Source: Candidatus Krumholzibacteriota bacterium (GTDB lineage Bacteria; Krumholzibacteriota; Krumholzibacteriia; Krumholzibacteriales; Krumholzibacteriaceae). From it: 11,466 nt of DNA. The notes under the pieces are model-generated. The model had not been told where the DNA came from and ran no database searches. It saw only the letters and a program-made list of their open reading frames with translations. The translations under genes were made by a program, and so were the position numbers. Where the stretch lies: NCBI GenBank assembly GCA_030630165.1, contig DAOVNN010000053.1:1-11466 (forward strand). Direction: 5' to 3'. Positions 1 through 6,716 of this stretch are shown piece by piece (positions within the stretch are counted from its first letter, which is position 1; every line of letters begins with the position of its first letter).

Positions 1-874
1 AGAAGTGGTTGTTGAACCAGGTCCTCGTCTGTGTGTCGTAATAAAGCAGCTCTGACTCCACCCTGACTGTGACGGTCCTGCCGCTGATGCCGGTCCATGT
101 AGCACTGCCTGTGGAGAAGACAAACCAGTAGTCGCTTCTACTGATCCCTTCATACTCGCGCCTGTCGCCGAGTGCCGAAAAATCGAATGACAGCGAGCCT
201 GAGGACAGCCTCACCTCGGCTTCAGTACGTAACCTGTCAAAGCTCAGGTCCGTCGTATCGGGCGCCTCCCTGCGGCCAAGCGCGGCGAAGACCCGTACAT
301 ACCTGTTGAAATAATTGCCTGTTTCCACTCCGAGCCCTGTATCGAAATATCGGTAATCGTAGTCGAACTGTGTCCTATCTTCGAAAGCGATCATTTCAAC
401 CCTCGATTTGGAAATCACATACCATCTGTCGCCGAGCTGCTTGCCCAGCTTGAGATGGAGGTTCGACTGGGCGTAGTCGTTGCCGAACTCGTAATCGCTT
501 CTCTCGCGGAAGAATTTCAGGCGAAGGTTTCCGCGCAGCTGCATCAGCAGGCTCTTTCGCGAACCTGCGTTGAGTACGCCGTTGAGATCGTTATCGATCG
601 TCTGGTTGCCGTACTTGAAAATATTCCTCAGGGTGAATTTCGTAGGACCGTTGGAAGTGAGAAAATAATTGTCGAGACCGGCGTAGTATTCGTGAATCGT
701 CTCGGTCGTATCGTCTTCGATAAGAGTGAATCTGTCTATGAACGAGTCATATCCGGCGAGCAGACGGTTACGAAGCTCGGCCGCATCCGCGGGCGGGGCA
801 GAGAGGATGATAATAAGTGACAGCGCCGGTGCGAATGATCGCATCAGCACCCTGAGAAGTCCGGTTTTTCTCAT
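1..874 (-). CDS. Exported β-barrel-like outer-membrane protein, partial (3' end outside window)
   Basis: About 291 residues are visible and the reading frame is open through the left edge. The start is ATG at 874-872, two bases after the TGA of the lipoprotein gene upstream, so the two are probably translationally coupled; no strong Shine-Dalgarno is seen. The N-terminus is a Sec signal peptide: basic MRKTG, a hydrophobic stretch, and a likely cut after ADA near residue 28. The mature part has many aromatic and charged residues in alternating polar/apolar runs (for example FDYDYRYFDTGLGVETG and FDFSALGDRREYEG), typical of transmembrane β-strands with short turns. No enzyme motif is visible. 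I infer an outer-membrane β-barrel or porin-like protein, third gene of a sigma-54-driven operon. The family is not recognised. A periplasmic β-rich protein is the alternative. Confidence 0.7.
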   Translation of the reverse strand, partial: MRKTGLLRVLMRSFAPALSLIIILSAPPADAAELRNRLLAGYDSFIDRFTLIEDDTTETIHEYYAGLDNYFLTSNGPTKFTLRNIFKYGNQTIDNDLNGVLNAGSRKSLLMQLRGNLRLKFFRERSDYEFGNDYAQSNLHLKLGKQLGDRWYVISKSRVEMIAFEDRTQFDYDYRYFDTGLGVETGNYFNRYVRVFAALGRREAPDTTDLSFDRLRTEAEVRLSSGSLSFDFSALGDRREYEGISRSDYWFVFSTGSATWTGISGRTVTVRVESELLYYDTQTRTWFNNHF

Positions 875-876
875 GA

Positions 877-1275
877 TCAGGGAGCTTGCCTTAAAAGTAA
901 TTCGGCTTCAGTCAACAGTTTGATGGCAACCAGGGGGTTGCCCTCAAGATAAAACTCCTCAGCCGCTTTCACAATAGACAGTATCTCGGCAAGTCTCGTT
1001 CCACCTCTGCCCCCTTTTTCGAGCTTCCGCAGTTCAGCGGTAAGTTCAGAGTGGATCTCGAGAAATATCCTGTCGTAGTCGGTGACCGAAGAGTCAGGAT
1101 AATCCGCCGCATAATAACTGCTGTCAGGGGATCGGGTGGCGGCTGAGAGCGTATCTATAGCTGATTCCCCGCCTCCGGAGGGAGGAGGCGGGGAATTTAC
1201 GGTACACGCGACCAGGATCGTTGCTGCGAGCATAACGATAGCGCGCGCCGTCGAGCGTAGATATCTGGCGCTCAT
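877..1275 (-). CDS. Small lipoprotein with C-terminal helical hairpin, function unknown
   Basis: A lipoprotein of about 132 residues. The signal peptide ends in the lipobox LVAC, giving Cys24 from the start used here. A Pro4-Ser-Gly3 linker and a Ser/Asp/Tyr-rich spacer follow, then a helical C-terminal half. The last 40 residues (AEEFYLEGNPLVAIKLLTEA region) form a helix-Gly-helix hairpin like the repeats of the protein encoded just upstream. I prefer the ATG at 1275-1273 because it overlaps the upstream stop as ATGA, the usual sign of translational coupling. An in-frame ATG at 1284 adds three residues and is also possible, but its AGAGAG ribosome-binding sequence lies very close to it. Middle gene of a three-gene envelope operon. 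A partner or anchor for the helical protein is inference only. A strong hairpin (1164-1196) lies in the coding sequence for the linker. Confidence 0.85.
   Translation of the reverse strand: MSARYLRSTARAIVMLAATILVACTVNSPPPPSGGGESAIDTLSAATRSPDSSYYAADYPDSSVTDYDRIFLEIHSELTAELRKLEKGGRGGTRLAEILSIVKAAEEFYLEGNPLVAIKLLTEAELLLRQAP
1164..1196 (-). other. 13-bp perfect GC-rich hairpin inside the lipoprotein gene
   Basis: Arms at 1164-1176 and 1184-1196 are exact reverse complements (ATTCCCCGCCTCC against GGAGGCGGGGAAT) with a 7-base loop. The inner CCTCCGGAGG offers an alternative palindrome. It codes for Ser-Pro-Pro-Pro-Pro-Ser-Gly-Gly-Gly just after the lipobox Cys. There is no T-run behind it, so it is not an ordinary terminator. 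It could stabilise or punctuate the operon mRNA, or slow translation after signal-peptide export, or be a by-product of CCN/GGN codons. Confidence 0.6.
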
Positions 1276-2564
1276 CGAGCGCATATCTCTCTTATTCTGT
1301 TGAAGAGGTTGCGGGCGATCCTCGCCTCTGCAATGGCGCGGTCGTGCTGTCCGTTGTCGAGGTTCTCCTTCGCACGGACCATGTGCTCGTTGGCTCTTTC
1401 GTACAGGTTGCGGGCCCCTTCGGCCTCACACTGTTCCACCGTCGCCCTGACCATCTCGCCAAGTTCGGCGGCCCGTTCGACTTCGTCGGCGGCTTGCTCG
1501 GGCGGAATGTCGGAGCGCGTTTTCTCGACGGCTGAGCGAAGCATCCTTCGCGCCTCTTCCATCAGCCGCAGTGCTTCTGCGGAGTTACCCTCGGTAAGTT
1601 CGGCTTCGGCGCGGTCAAGCATCCGCCTGGCCTGCTCGAGCATCATGTATGCGCTTTCCGGGGCTCCCTCGTGGGCGCCGATCATCTCTTCGGCTCTCTG
1701 CTGGAGCCTTCTCGCTTCGGCCATCATATTCTCGGGATTGCCGGTGCGGTTTCTCGCTGTATTTCTCATCGTGGCGCGCAGCATTCTCTCGGCATTCTCG
1801 AGGTTCATCCTGCACGATTCGTAACGTCCCGCGGTGAAAACGTTCCTGGCCCTGGCGAGCTGTTCCTTGGCCCTGCGGAGCTGATTTTCAGCCCTGTCGT
1901 TTCCGGATTCCTCCACATGCGCTTGCGCTCTCTCGGAGAGCCTTTCGAGGAGTGCCAGTCGTCTCTGGCACATCTCCATGAGGTTGAGGGATCTCCTGAA
2001 CCGATCCTCAGCCTGTTTGGCGAGCCTGAAAGCTCCCTCGGTCAGCCTCAGTGCCAGCTCGCTGCGGAGCTGCTGGTAATTTATCCTGGCCTTCTCGAGG
2101 AGGCTCTGTGATTCAATCATCAGCCGAAATACCCGTTCGTCCCTGACCCCGGACTCGGCGATCCTCGCTCTGAGCATGACGAGCTTCTCACCTGTATGTT
2201 CAGCGAGGCGCTTTGTCACTTCTTCCTGTCTCGCGGCGGTCCTGGCAAGGTTGATGGAGTGCCAGGCTTCATCCCTCGCCTGCATGGTCAGCTGATAGGC
2301 CATGCTGTTATTGTCACGTCCGGCGCTGATCTTTGCCTTGTTCTGGAGCTGCATGGAATACTCGAGAGCAGTACGAGCCTTCTGGCTCCTTGTATCCCGG
2401 ACGATCTCGACGGCGGAGGCGATGATCTCGTCGGTCCGCTCGATCGCATAGCGCGTCTTATCCGGATCGATCTGGTCGTTTACTTGCGCAATCGCGTTCC
2501 CGGGCTGCAGCACTGCCGCGATCAGTAGCGCGGCCATAATAATGTATGTCGTTTTTTTGTTCAT
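1272..2564 (-). CDS. Exported all-helical repeat (coiled-coil-like) protein, function unknown
   Basis: 430 residues from ATG at 2564-2562, preceded by AAAGGAG; a TTG seven codons upstream overlaps that Shine-Dalgarno and is rejected as start. The Sec signal peptide (MNKKTTYIIM then a hydrophobic core) has a probable cut after AIA, near residue 26. There is no lipobox, so the mature protein should be periplasmic or surface-bound. The rest is Arg/Glu/Ala-rich helix with about five copies of a degenerate 35-40 residue hairpin (roughly residues 64-110, 150-190, 228-265, 308-345, 385-425). Each reads as Leu/Tyr-x-x-Ala, a helix, a Gly turn (TEGNSAEAL, TAGRYESC, DNGQHDRA), then Ala-rich helix. This resembles TPR-like solenoids but does not match the TPR consensus well. 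No catalytic motif is visible. First gene of a unit whose promoter looks sigma-54 dependent. A scaffold or envelope-binding role is a guess. Confidence 0.88.
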   Translation of the reverse strand: MNKKTTYIIMAALLIAAVLQPGNAIAQVNDQIDPDKTRYAIERTDEIIASAVEIVRDTRSQKARTALEYSMQLQNKAKISAGRDNNSMAYQLTMQARDEAWHSINLARTAARQEEVTKRLAEHTGEKLVMLRARIAESGVRDERVFRLMIESQSLLEKARINYQQLRSELALRLTEGAFRLAKQAEDRFRRSLNLMEMCQRRLALLERLSERAQAHVEESGNDRAENQLRRAKEQLARARNVFTAGRYESCRMNLENAERMLRATMRNTARNRTGNPENMMAEARRLQQRAEEMIGAHEGAPESAYMMLEQARRMLDRAEAELTEGNSAEALRLMEEARRMLRSAVEKTRSDIPPEQAADEVERAAELGEMVRATVEQCEAEGARNLYERANEHMVRAKENLDNGQHDRAIAEARIARNLFNRIREICAR

Positions 2565-2609
2565 CTCCGGCGGGACTCCTTTCAATTCCCGTTACCGGAA
2601 CTCAAAACA

Positions 2610-2625
2610 CGCAACATATATGCCA
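2610..2625 (-). promoter_or_regulatory. Sigma-54 (RpoN) -24/-12 promoter for the envelope-protein operon
   Basis: On the minus strand TGGCATATATGTTGCG matches the consensus TGGCAC-N5-TTGCW at TGGCA and TTGC, with GG and GC exactly ten bases apart. Transcription would start near 2599, giving a leader of about 35 bases before the ATG at 2564 with its AAAGGAG at the expected place. The gene immediately upstream encodes a sigma-54 activator, which supports the call. Confidence 0.72.
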
Positions 2626-2700
2626 TGAGCGAACCGCTGTTGTAACTGCCTGTATCACAAGTTGTTATGTCTATGCGCTGTTCGCTGTCACTCCCCTGGT

Positions 2701-2728
2701 TGTACCTGCAGGGACAGTTCTGGTGAAC
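2701..2728. promoter_or_regulatory. Candidate upstream activator sites for the NtrC-type regulator
   Basis: TGTACCTGCAGGGACA at 2701-2716 is a dyad in which 7 of 8 base pairs are complementary. Its centre lies about 109 bases upstream of the inferred sigma-54 start, in the usual range for enhancer-like NtrC-family sites. A weaker dyad, GTTC-TGGT-GAAC, follows at 2717-2728. A short ACAAGTTGT palindrome at 2657-2665 lies between these and the promoter. Assignment to the neighbouring regulator is inference. Confidence 0.45.
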
Positions 2729-2756
2729 CTGTGAGTACACGGCCGGGACGCTGTGT

Positions 2757-4103
2757 TCAATCTCCGCCGCCCTTTCCCAGCCTGTATTTATCCATTCTGC
2801 TGTACAGGGTCCTTCTCGTTATGCCGAGCAGCTCGGCCGCTTTGCTCTTGTTGCCGCCGGCCTTTTCCAGTGCAATATCTATCAGTGACTTCTCGATCTC
2901 CTCAAGGCTTTTTTTGCCGACCAGAGCGGAGAGACCGTCGCCGGCTGCGTCAGGTCCTTCCCCCGGGATCATGATATGTCCCCGCTCGACCGGCTTGCCG
3001 CCAGATAGTATGATGGCGCGTTCGAGAACATTGCGAAGCTCCCGAACGTTACCCGGCCAGGAGTACGCCTCGAGCATCTCGACAACATCGGCAGAGATCT
3101 CGCTGGATGATGCCCTGCCGGAGAGGAAGGCCCTCGAGATAGGCAGGATGTCTTCCTTCCTGTCGCGCAGTGGTGAGATCCGGATGGGGAAGACGTTCAG
3201 CCGGTAGAACAGGTCCTGCCTGAAGCCGCCCGTTGCTGATGACTTTTCAAGATCGCGATTCGTAGCGGCGATTATCCTCACGTCGACTTTCACCGGTCTG
3301 GTGCTGCCCAGCGGAAGGAATTCACCGTTATCCAGCGCCCTCAGAAGCTTCGCCTGAAGGGCAAGGGGCAGTTCTCCGATCTCGTCGAGAAAAAGAGAAC
3401 CTCCGTCGGCGAGTCTGAACTGTCCGGGCTTCTTCTGGATCGCACCGGTAAAAGCACCCTTTTCATGCCCGAAAAGCTCGGCTTCGAGCAGGTTTTCGGG
3501 GACCGCTGCGCAGTTTATCACGATGAACGGCTTTGTCGATCTCGAACTCAACGTGTGGATCTCGGCCGCAACGAGTTCTTTTCCGGTCCCGCTCTCTCCC
3601 GTGATCAGCACGGGTGCGGGGGTAGGTGCCACTTTGCCTATAAGATCCAGAACGGATCGGATGCCGGGCGAATCTCCGATGATCCTGCCGTCGCCTTTCA
3701 AAGACATCTTCTCTCTCAGCGCGAGATTCTCGATCATCAATTCGCGCCTTTCCGATATTCTTTTGAGAAGGAGTGTCACCTCGTCGATTTGAAACGGCTT
3801 TATGAGATACTCATAAGCTCCGAGCCTCATTGCCTCGACAGCGGTCGTCGCGCTCGCATATGCCGTCATCATCACGAAATCCGTTCCTGGAGAACTCTTC
3901 CTCGACCTGCGAAGAAGTTCGAGGCCGTCCATCCCGCCGAGGCGGAGGTCGCAGAGGATGATATCGACGCCGCCCTTCTCGATCAGGGGGAGGGCCTCCT
4001 CGGCGCCGGAGCGTGTCTCGACGTCATATCCCTCCTTCGAGATCGCTTCCTTCAGGATACGGGTGATCTTCTCTTCGTCATCGATTATCAATACTCGGCT
4101 CAT
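2757..4103 (-). CDS. NtrC-family sigma-54-dependent response regulator
   Basis: 448 residues, full length for the family. The receiver domain (about 1-120) has acidic residues D8/D9, phospho-acceptor D52 (CDLRLGGMDG), T80 and K102. The AAA+ domain (about 140-375) has Walker A GESGTGKE at 169-176, the sigma-54-contacting loop GAFTGA at 216-221, Walker B SLFLDE at 236-241, and WPGNVREL at 349-356. The C-terminal Fis-type helix-turn-helix is at about 415-441 (NKSKAAELLGITRRTLYSRM). When phosphorylated it should hydrolyse ATP to open sigma-54 promoters. The start at 4103 has AGGAG six bases upstream and overlaps the end of the kinase gene by 26 bases, so the two form a co-translated pair. Its likely target is the sigma-54 promoter directly after its own gene (2610-2625). 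All key residues are present. The architecture is shared by NtrC, ZraR and AtoC types, and no specific name is justified. Confidence 0.97.
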   Translation of the reverse strand: MSRVLIIDDEEKITRILKEAISKEGYDVETRSGAEEALPLIEKGGVDIILCDLRLGGMDGLELLRRSRKSSPGTDFVMMTAYASATTAVEAMRLGAYEYLIKPFQIDEVTLLLKRISERRELMIENLALREKMSLKGDGRIIGDSPGIRSVLDLIGKVAPTPAPVLITGESGTGKELVAAEIHTLSSRSTKPFIVINCAAVPENLLEAELFGHEKGAFTGAIQKKPGQFRLADGGSLFLDEIGELPLALQAKLLRALDNGEFLPLGSTRPVKVDVRIIAATNRDLEKSSATGGFRQDLFYRLNVFPIRISPLRDRKEDILPISRAFLSGRASSSEISADVVEMLEAYSWPGNVRELRNVLERAIILSGGKPVERGHIMIPGEGPDAAGDGLSALVGKKSLEEIEKSLIDIALEKAGGNKSKAAELLGITRRTLYSRMDKYRLGKGGGD

Positions 4104-5457
4104 CAGTATCTCCTGATCCCGCGCGGTCGACAGGCAGTTTTATAGTCACGACCGTGCCTTTGTTTTTGCCGGCGGTTATTATTATCGTGCCTCCGTGATT
4201 CTCCACGACTCTCCTTGCTATTGCGAGGCCGAGACCGCTCCCGGACGGCCTGGTGGTGTAGAACGGTTCAAATACCCTCTCGAGATCCTTTTCCGGGATC
4301 CCCGGTCCCGAATCGTCAAACTCTATTACGTAATCCGATTTTAATCGTTCAAGAGATACAGTGAGGTTTCCCGACTCACCCATAGCCTGGAATGCATTGA
4401 GCAGAAGATTGAGAAAGACCTGCTGAAGCTTTTTCTCTTCACCCTCGATGGTCGCCTGATCGACGGCGTATTGCGTCTCGATAGCGATCTTTCCCGAAAG
4501 TTCGGGATCACTGACGAGTCTGATGCTGCGATCGAGCAGCCTGACCAGGTCGGTCTCGATGACGCTGGTCGATTCGTTCCTCGCGAAGAGCAGGTAATCG
4601 GTGAGTATCCCGTTCAGTCTGTCCACCTCGTCGATTATAAATTCATCTATACCCTTCGCATTCCCTGGATGTTCCTTTTTAAGGTTCTCGGCGCTGCTGC
4701 GTATGATGAACAGGGGATTGCGGACTTCATGGGCTATCCCGGCCGCCATCCTGCCCATCGATGCGAGCGTTTCGGCATGCATCAGCGATTCCCTTGTTCT
4801 GATCAGCGATCCTGTCGCCTTTGAAACGAGCCATATAAAGATAGCGAGGCCCGCCAGCGAGACCGTCGTCGCGACGATCAACAGGGCGCGGAGTCCGGCC
4901 ATACCCTGGAGGAAGTCGGCATCGGCCTCGGCGGCGACTACGATTGAGGAAATCCCCGAAGGAGAATGGACGGGGGCGTATCCGGCCTTGATATATCCTC
5001 CGCCTGGTGACCTGTAGAGTCCGGTCGAAGAGGGAGTCCCGGCAAGGGCCACGAGGATCTCTTCGTGATCCATGTTCCAGAGAGGGTAGAGTTCGCCATG
5101 GAGGAAGAGGTCGGGCCTTGTCGTAAGCAGTACGATGCCGTCCTCACGAAGGACCTGTATGCTGGCGAGATCGTACTCGAGGGCGATTGCATCGAGAGAC
5201 GCGACATTTGAGTCGTCCATGCCGAACCCCGCGAGCTCGGGAGAGAGTGTGTCCACGAGGTCCGGATCGACTGAGGCTGCCGCGAGGGAGGCAAGAGCCC
5301 TGAGCCTTATGCTGAACTCATCGTCGAGAGCGGATCGCGTCTTGTTGTAGTAGTACCAGTTGATCGACAGAAAGAGCAGCGTTATGACGACTATCGCAGC
5401 GGTCATCCATCTCTCGGTCAATAACGATCTGGCAGGACTGCCGTCTTTCCCACCCAT
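4078..5457 (-). CDS. Membrane-bound sensor histidine kinase (NtrB/ZraS-like)
   Basis: 459 residues. A short cytoplasmic N-terminus leads into TM1 (about 18-37), a periplasmic domain of about 145 residues (40-186), and TM2 (about 188-212). The periplasmic domain contains IQVLREDGIVLLTTRPDL-type PAS/Cache-like strands. HisKA follows with the phospho-acceptor H243 in GIAHEVRNPL, then HATPase_c with the N box around N354 (FLNLLLNAFQAM), G1 DDSGPGI at 381-387, the F box FEPFYTT and G2 GSGLGLAI at 406-413. No clear HAMP or cytoplasmic PAS domain is seen. It should autophosphorylate and pass phosphate to D52 of the regulator whose gene overlaps its 3' end. The start at 5457 has GAGGTGA about five bases upstream, and that sequence overlaps the stop of the TPR lipoprotein gene, so translation is probably coupled. 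The periplasmic sensor suggests an envelope or extracytoplasmic signal; the ligand is unknown. Confidence 0.96.
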   Translation of the reverse strand: MGGKDGSPARSLLTERWMTAAIVVITLLFLSINWYYYNKTRSALDDEFSIRLRALASLAAASVDPDLVDTLSPELAGFGMDDSNVASLDAIALEYDLASIQVLREDGIVLLTTRPDLFLHGELYPLWNMDHEEILVALAGTPSSTGLYRSPGGGYIKAGYAPVHSPSGISSIVVAAEADADFLQGMAGLRALLIVATTVSLAGLAIFIWLVSKATGSLIRTRESLMHAETLASMGRMAAGIAHEVRNPLFIIRSSAENLKKEHPGNAKGIDEFIIDEVDRLNGILTDYLLFARNESTSVIETDLVRLLDRSIRLVSDPELSGKIAIETQYAVDQATIEGEEKKLQQVFLNLLLNAFQAMGESGNLTVSLERLKSDYVIEFDDSGPGIPEKDLERVFEPFYTTRPSGSGLGLAIARRVVENHGGTIIITAGKNKGTVVTIKLPVDRAGSGDTDEPSIDNR

Positions 5458-5465
5458 CGGTCACC

Positions 5466-6560
5466 TCATTTTATAGAGTGGAATCTCTTGAGCGCGGAAT
5501 CCTTCCATTTAGGGTCTTCCGCGGCCTTCTTGTATTTTTCCTTCGCCTCCGCTTTGCGTCCCTGTTTGAGATGCGCTTCGCCCCAATAGAAATAGAGCCC
5601 GCCGGCTGAAGAGAACTCTCCAGCGCCGGCGGAGGCGAGTTTCCCGACCTCGTCAAACTGTCCGGTCTCCACCAGAAGCCTTGCCATGGTGGTGTAGACC
5701 TTCTTTCTCTCGGACAAGGCAACCCCTTTGAGGCCCAGCCCCTTCCTGTAATATTTCAGGGCCGAGGTCCGGTCGCCCGATTTTTCATATGCAGCAGCCA
5801 GGCTGAGGCATGCCATCGGGTCGGACGGCTCGGCTTTGTGCGCGGCGGTGTAGTGGCGGATTGCGCCACGGTATTTTTTCTCGTGGTACTTTATATATCC
5901 CATGTGGAGATTGGCCGTGTAATTCGAGCTGTTCATCCCGAGGGCCCTGACGAAGGCGTCTTCGGCGTTGTCGAGATCTCCGCGGTCGTAGTAGAGCTTT
6001 CCGAGCAGCGACTGCGCCAGCTCGAGGTCACCGGCCTTGAGAAGGTATTTCTCCGCCTCGGTCCTGTAGCCCAGCTCCAGGTCGGCCTGTCCCGCAAGAA
6101 GGTAATGACGCGCGTCGGCTTTACCGGCGGTGTCGAGGGAGACCATCCGCGTCCTGACGCCTTCCCAGTCATCCTTTCTGGCCATCGAAGTGCCGACCTC
6201 ATAAGCGGCGTCCGGATCGTAAGGATCGAGGTTCGCAATCCTCTCCCATGTACCTGTGGAGCCGGAGCGGTCACCGCTCGTGGACTGTACCCTGGCAAGC
6301 AGCCTGAGCGCTTCGATGTCATCGGTGCTGCCCGAGAGGATATCCTGGATGATCGAGATAGCGACGTCGTAATTACCCGCCTTCGCGGCCACCTCCGCGT
6401 CCATCAGCACTGGCTGCGGCGCTGCCACGGGTTCGGGTTCGGTTTCCGCGGGAGGCTGGTCGGGTGGGGCACCGCCGCATCCGGCTATTATGATTACAGC
6501 CGCAGCGGCGAAAAGGACCGCGGCAGTTATTCGAATATCTCTTCCGGTGCTGAATATCAT
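5466..6560 (-). CDS. TPR-repeat lipoprotein, probable accessory sensor component
   Basis: 364 residues from ATG at 6560-6558, which has AAAGGAG four bases upstream; more distal in-frame ATGs lack this and would put 21 extra residues before the signal peptide. The signal peptide ends in the lipobox IIAGC (Cys28), followed by Gly-Gly and a Pro/Glu-rich tether (about 31-50). Residues 55-350 hold about seven or eight tetratricopeptide repeats. The clearest are at about 150-175 (LLAGQADLELGYRTEAEKYL), 182-210 (LGKLYYDRGDLDNAEDAFVRAL), 215-245, 248-278 and 322-350 (YYW/GEAHLKQGRKAEAKEKYKKA). TPRs bind proteins, so this is a membrane-anchored adaptor. It is first in the operon with the kinase and regulator, eight bases before the kinase start. 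I infer that it modulates the kinase or assembles an envelope complex that the pair monitors; the sequence does not show the partner. Confidence 0.92.
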   Translation of the reverse strand: MIFSTGRDIRITAAVLFAAAAVIIIAGCGGAPPDQPPAETEPEPVAAPQPVLMDAEVAAKAGNYDVAISIIQDILSGSTDDIEALRLLARVQSTSGDRSGSTGTWERIANLDPYDPDAAYEVGTSMARKDDWEGVRTRMVSLDTAGKADARHYLLAGQADLELGYRTEAEKYLLKAGDLELAQSLLGKLYYDRGDLDNAEDAFVRALGMNSSNYTANLHMGYIKYHEKKYRGAIRHYTAAHKAEPSDPMACLSLAAAYEKSGDRTSALKYYRKGLGLKGVALSERKKVYTTMARLLVETGQFDEVGKLASAGAGEFSSAGGLYFYWGEAHLKQGRKAEAKEKYKKAAEDPKWKDSALKRFHSIK

Positions 6561-6620
6561 CTTTCTCCTTTCAATCCCGGTGATGGAACCGAAGTTCAGG
6601 CCCATCAGTATATAAATAAG

Positions 6621-6648
6621 CATATAGTGTCAGTATTGAAAAGTGCAA
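6621..6648 (-). promoter_or_regulatory. Weak sigma-70-like promoter for the TPR-kinase-regulator operon
   Basis: On the minus strand TTGCAC (6648-6643), 16 bases, then TATATG (6626-6621). An alternative is CTGACA (6633-6628) with TATACT (6612-6607) at only 15 bases. The region is markedly AT-rich against its surroundings. No -24/-12 element was found here, so the regulator operon does not appear to be sigma-54 dependent. Confidence 0.3.
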
Positions 6649-6668
6649 AGGCTGGAATTCCGCTTTGC
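6645..6668. promoter_or_regulatory. Dyad between the divergent genes, candidate operator
   Basis: The 6-base arms GCAAAG (6645-6650) and CTTTGC (6663-6668) are exact complements. They enclose a second perfect palindrome, GGAATTCC (6654-6661), with three unpaired bases on one side and one on the other. The dyad overlaps the inferred -35 zones of both divergent promoters, where a repressor or activator could act on both. There is no T-run, so it is not a terminator. Confidence 0.35.
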
Positions 6669-6673
6669 CCCTG

Positions 6674-6682
6674 TGATATAAT
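6674..6682 (+). promoter_or_regulatory. Extended -10 promoter for the metallophosphoesterase gene
   Basis: TGATATAAT is a perfect TATAAT with the TGN extension. The -35 region is poor, as is common with extended -10 promoters. A start near 6689 leaves a leader of about 28 bases before ATG 6717. Confidence 0.5.
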
Positions 6683-6716
6683 TCATCTTCGACGTTTTAA
6701 CCGGACAGGAAAGGAA

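Noticed and set aside
1300..2528. Several plus-strand open frames across the helical protein gene
   Set aside because: They arise from the biased Arg/Glu/Ala codons of the minus-strand gene and show no ribosome-binding sites or recognisable products.
2565..2585. TTG start seven codons upstream of the helical protein
   Set aside because: The codons cover the AAAGGAG ribosome-binding site of ATG 2564, and the signal peptide begins naturally at MNKKTT.
2576..2590. ATTGAAAG-type sequence, also upstream of the TPR gene, resembling part of a CRISPR repeat or shared leader
   Set aside because: Only two dispersed copies, both explained by TTGAAAGGAG ribosome-binding sites; no array or spacers.
2735..2756. 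Hairpin after the response regulator gene as a terminator
   Set aside because: On the transcribed minus strand the stem has a mismatch and there is no T-run behind it. Some read-through into the next unit remains possible.
5838..6716. Long plus-strand open frame continuous with the metallophosphoesterase
   Set aside because: It is antisense to the TPR lipoprotein gene. The signal peptide, extended -10 and ribosome-binding site all place the real start at 6717.
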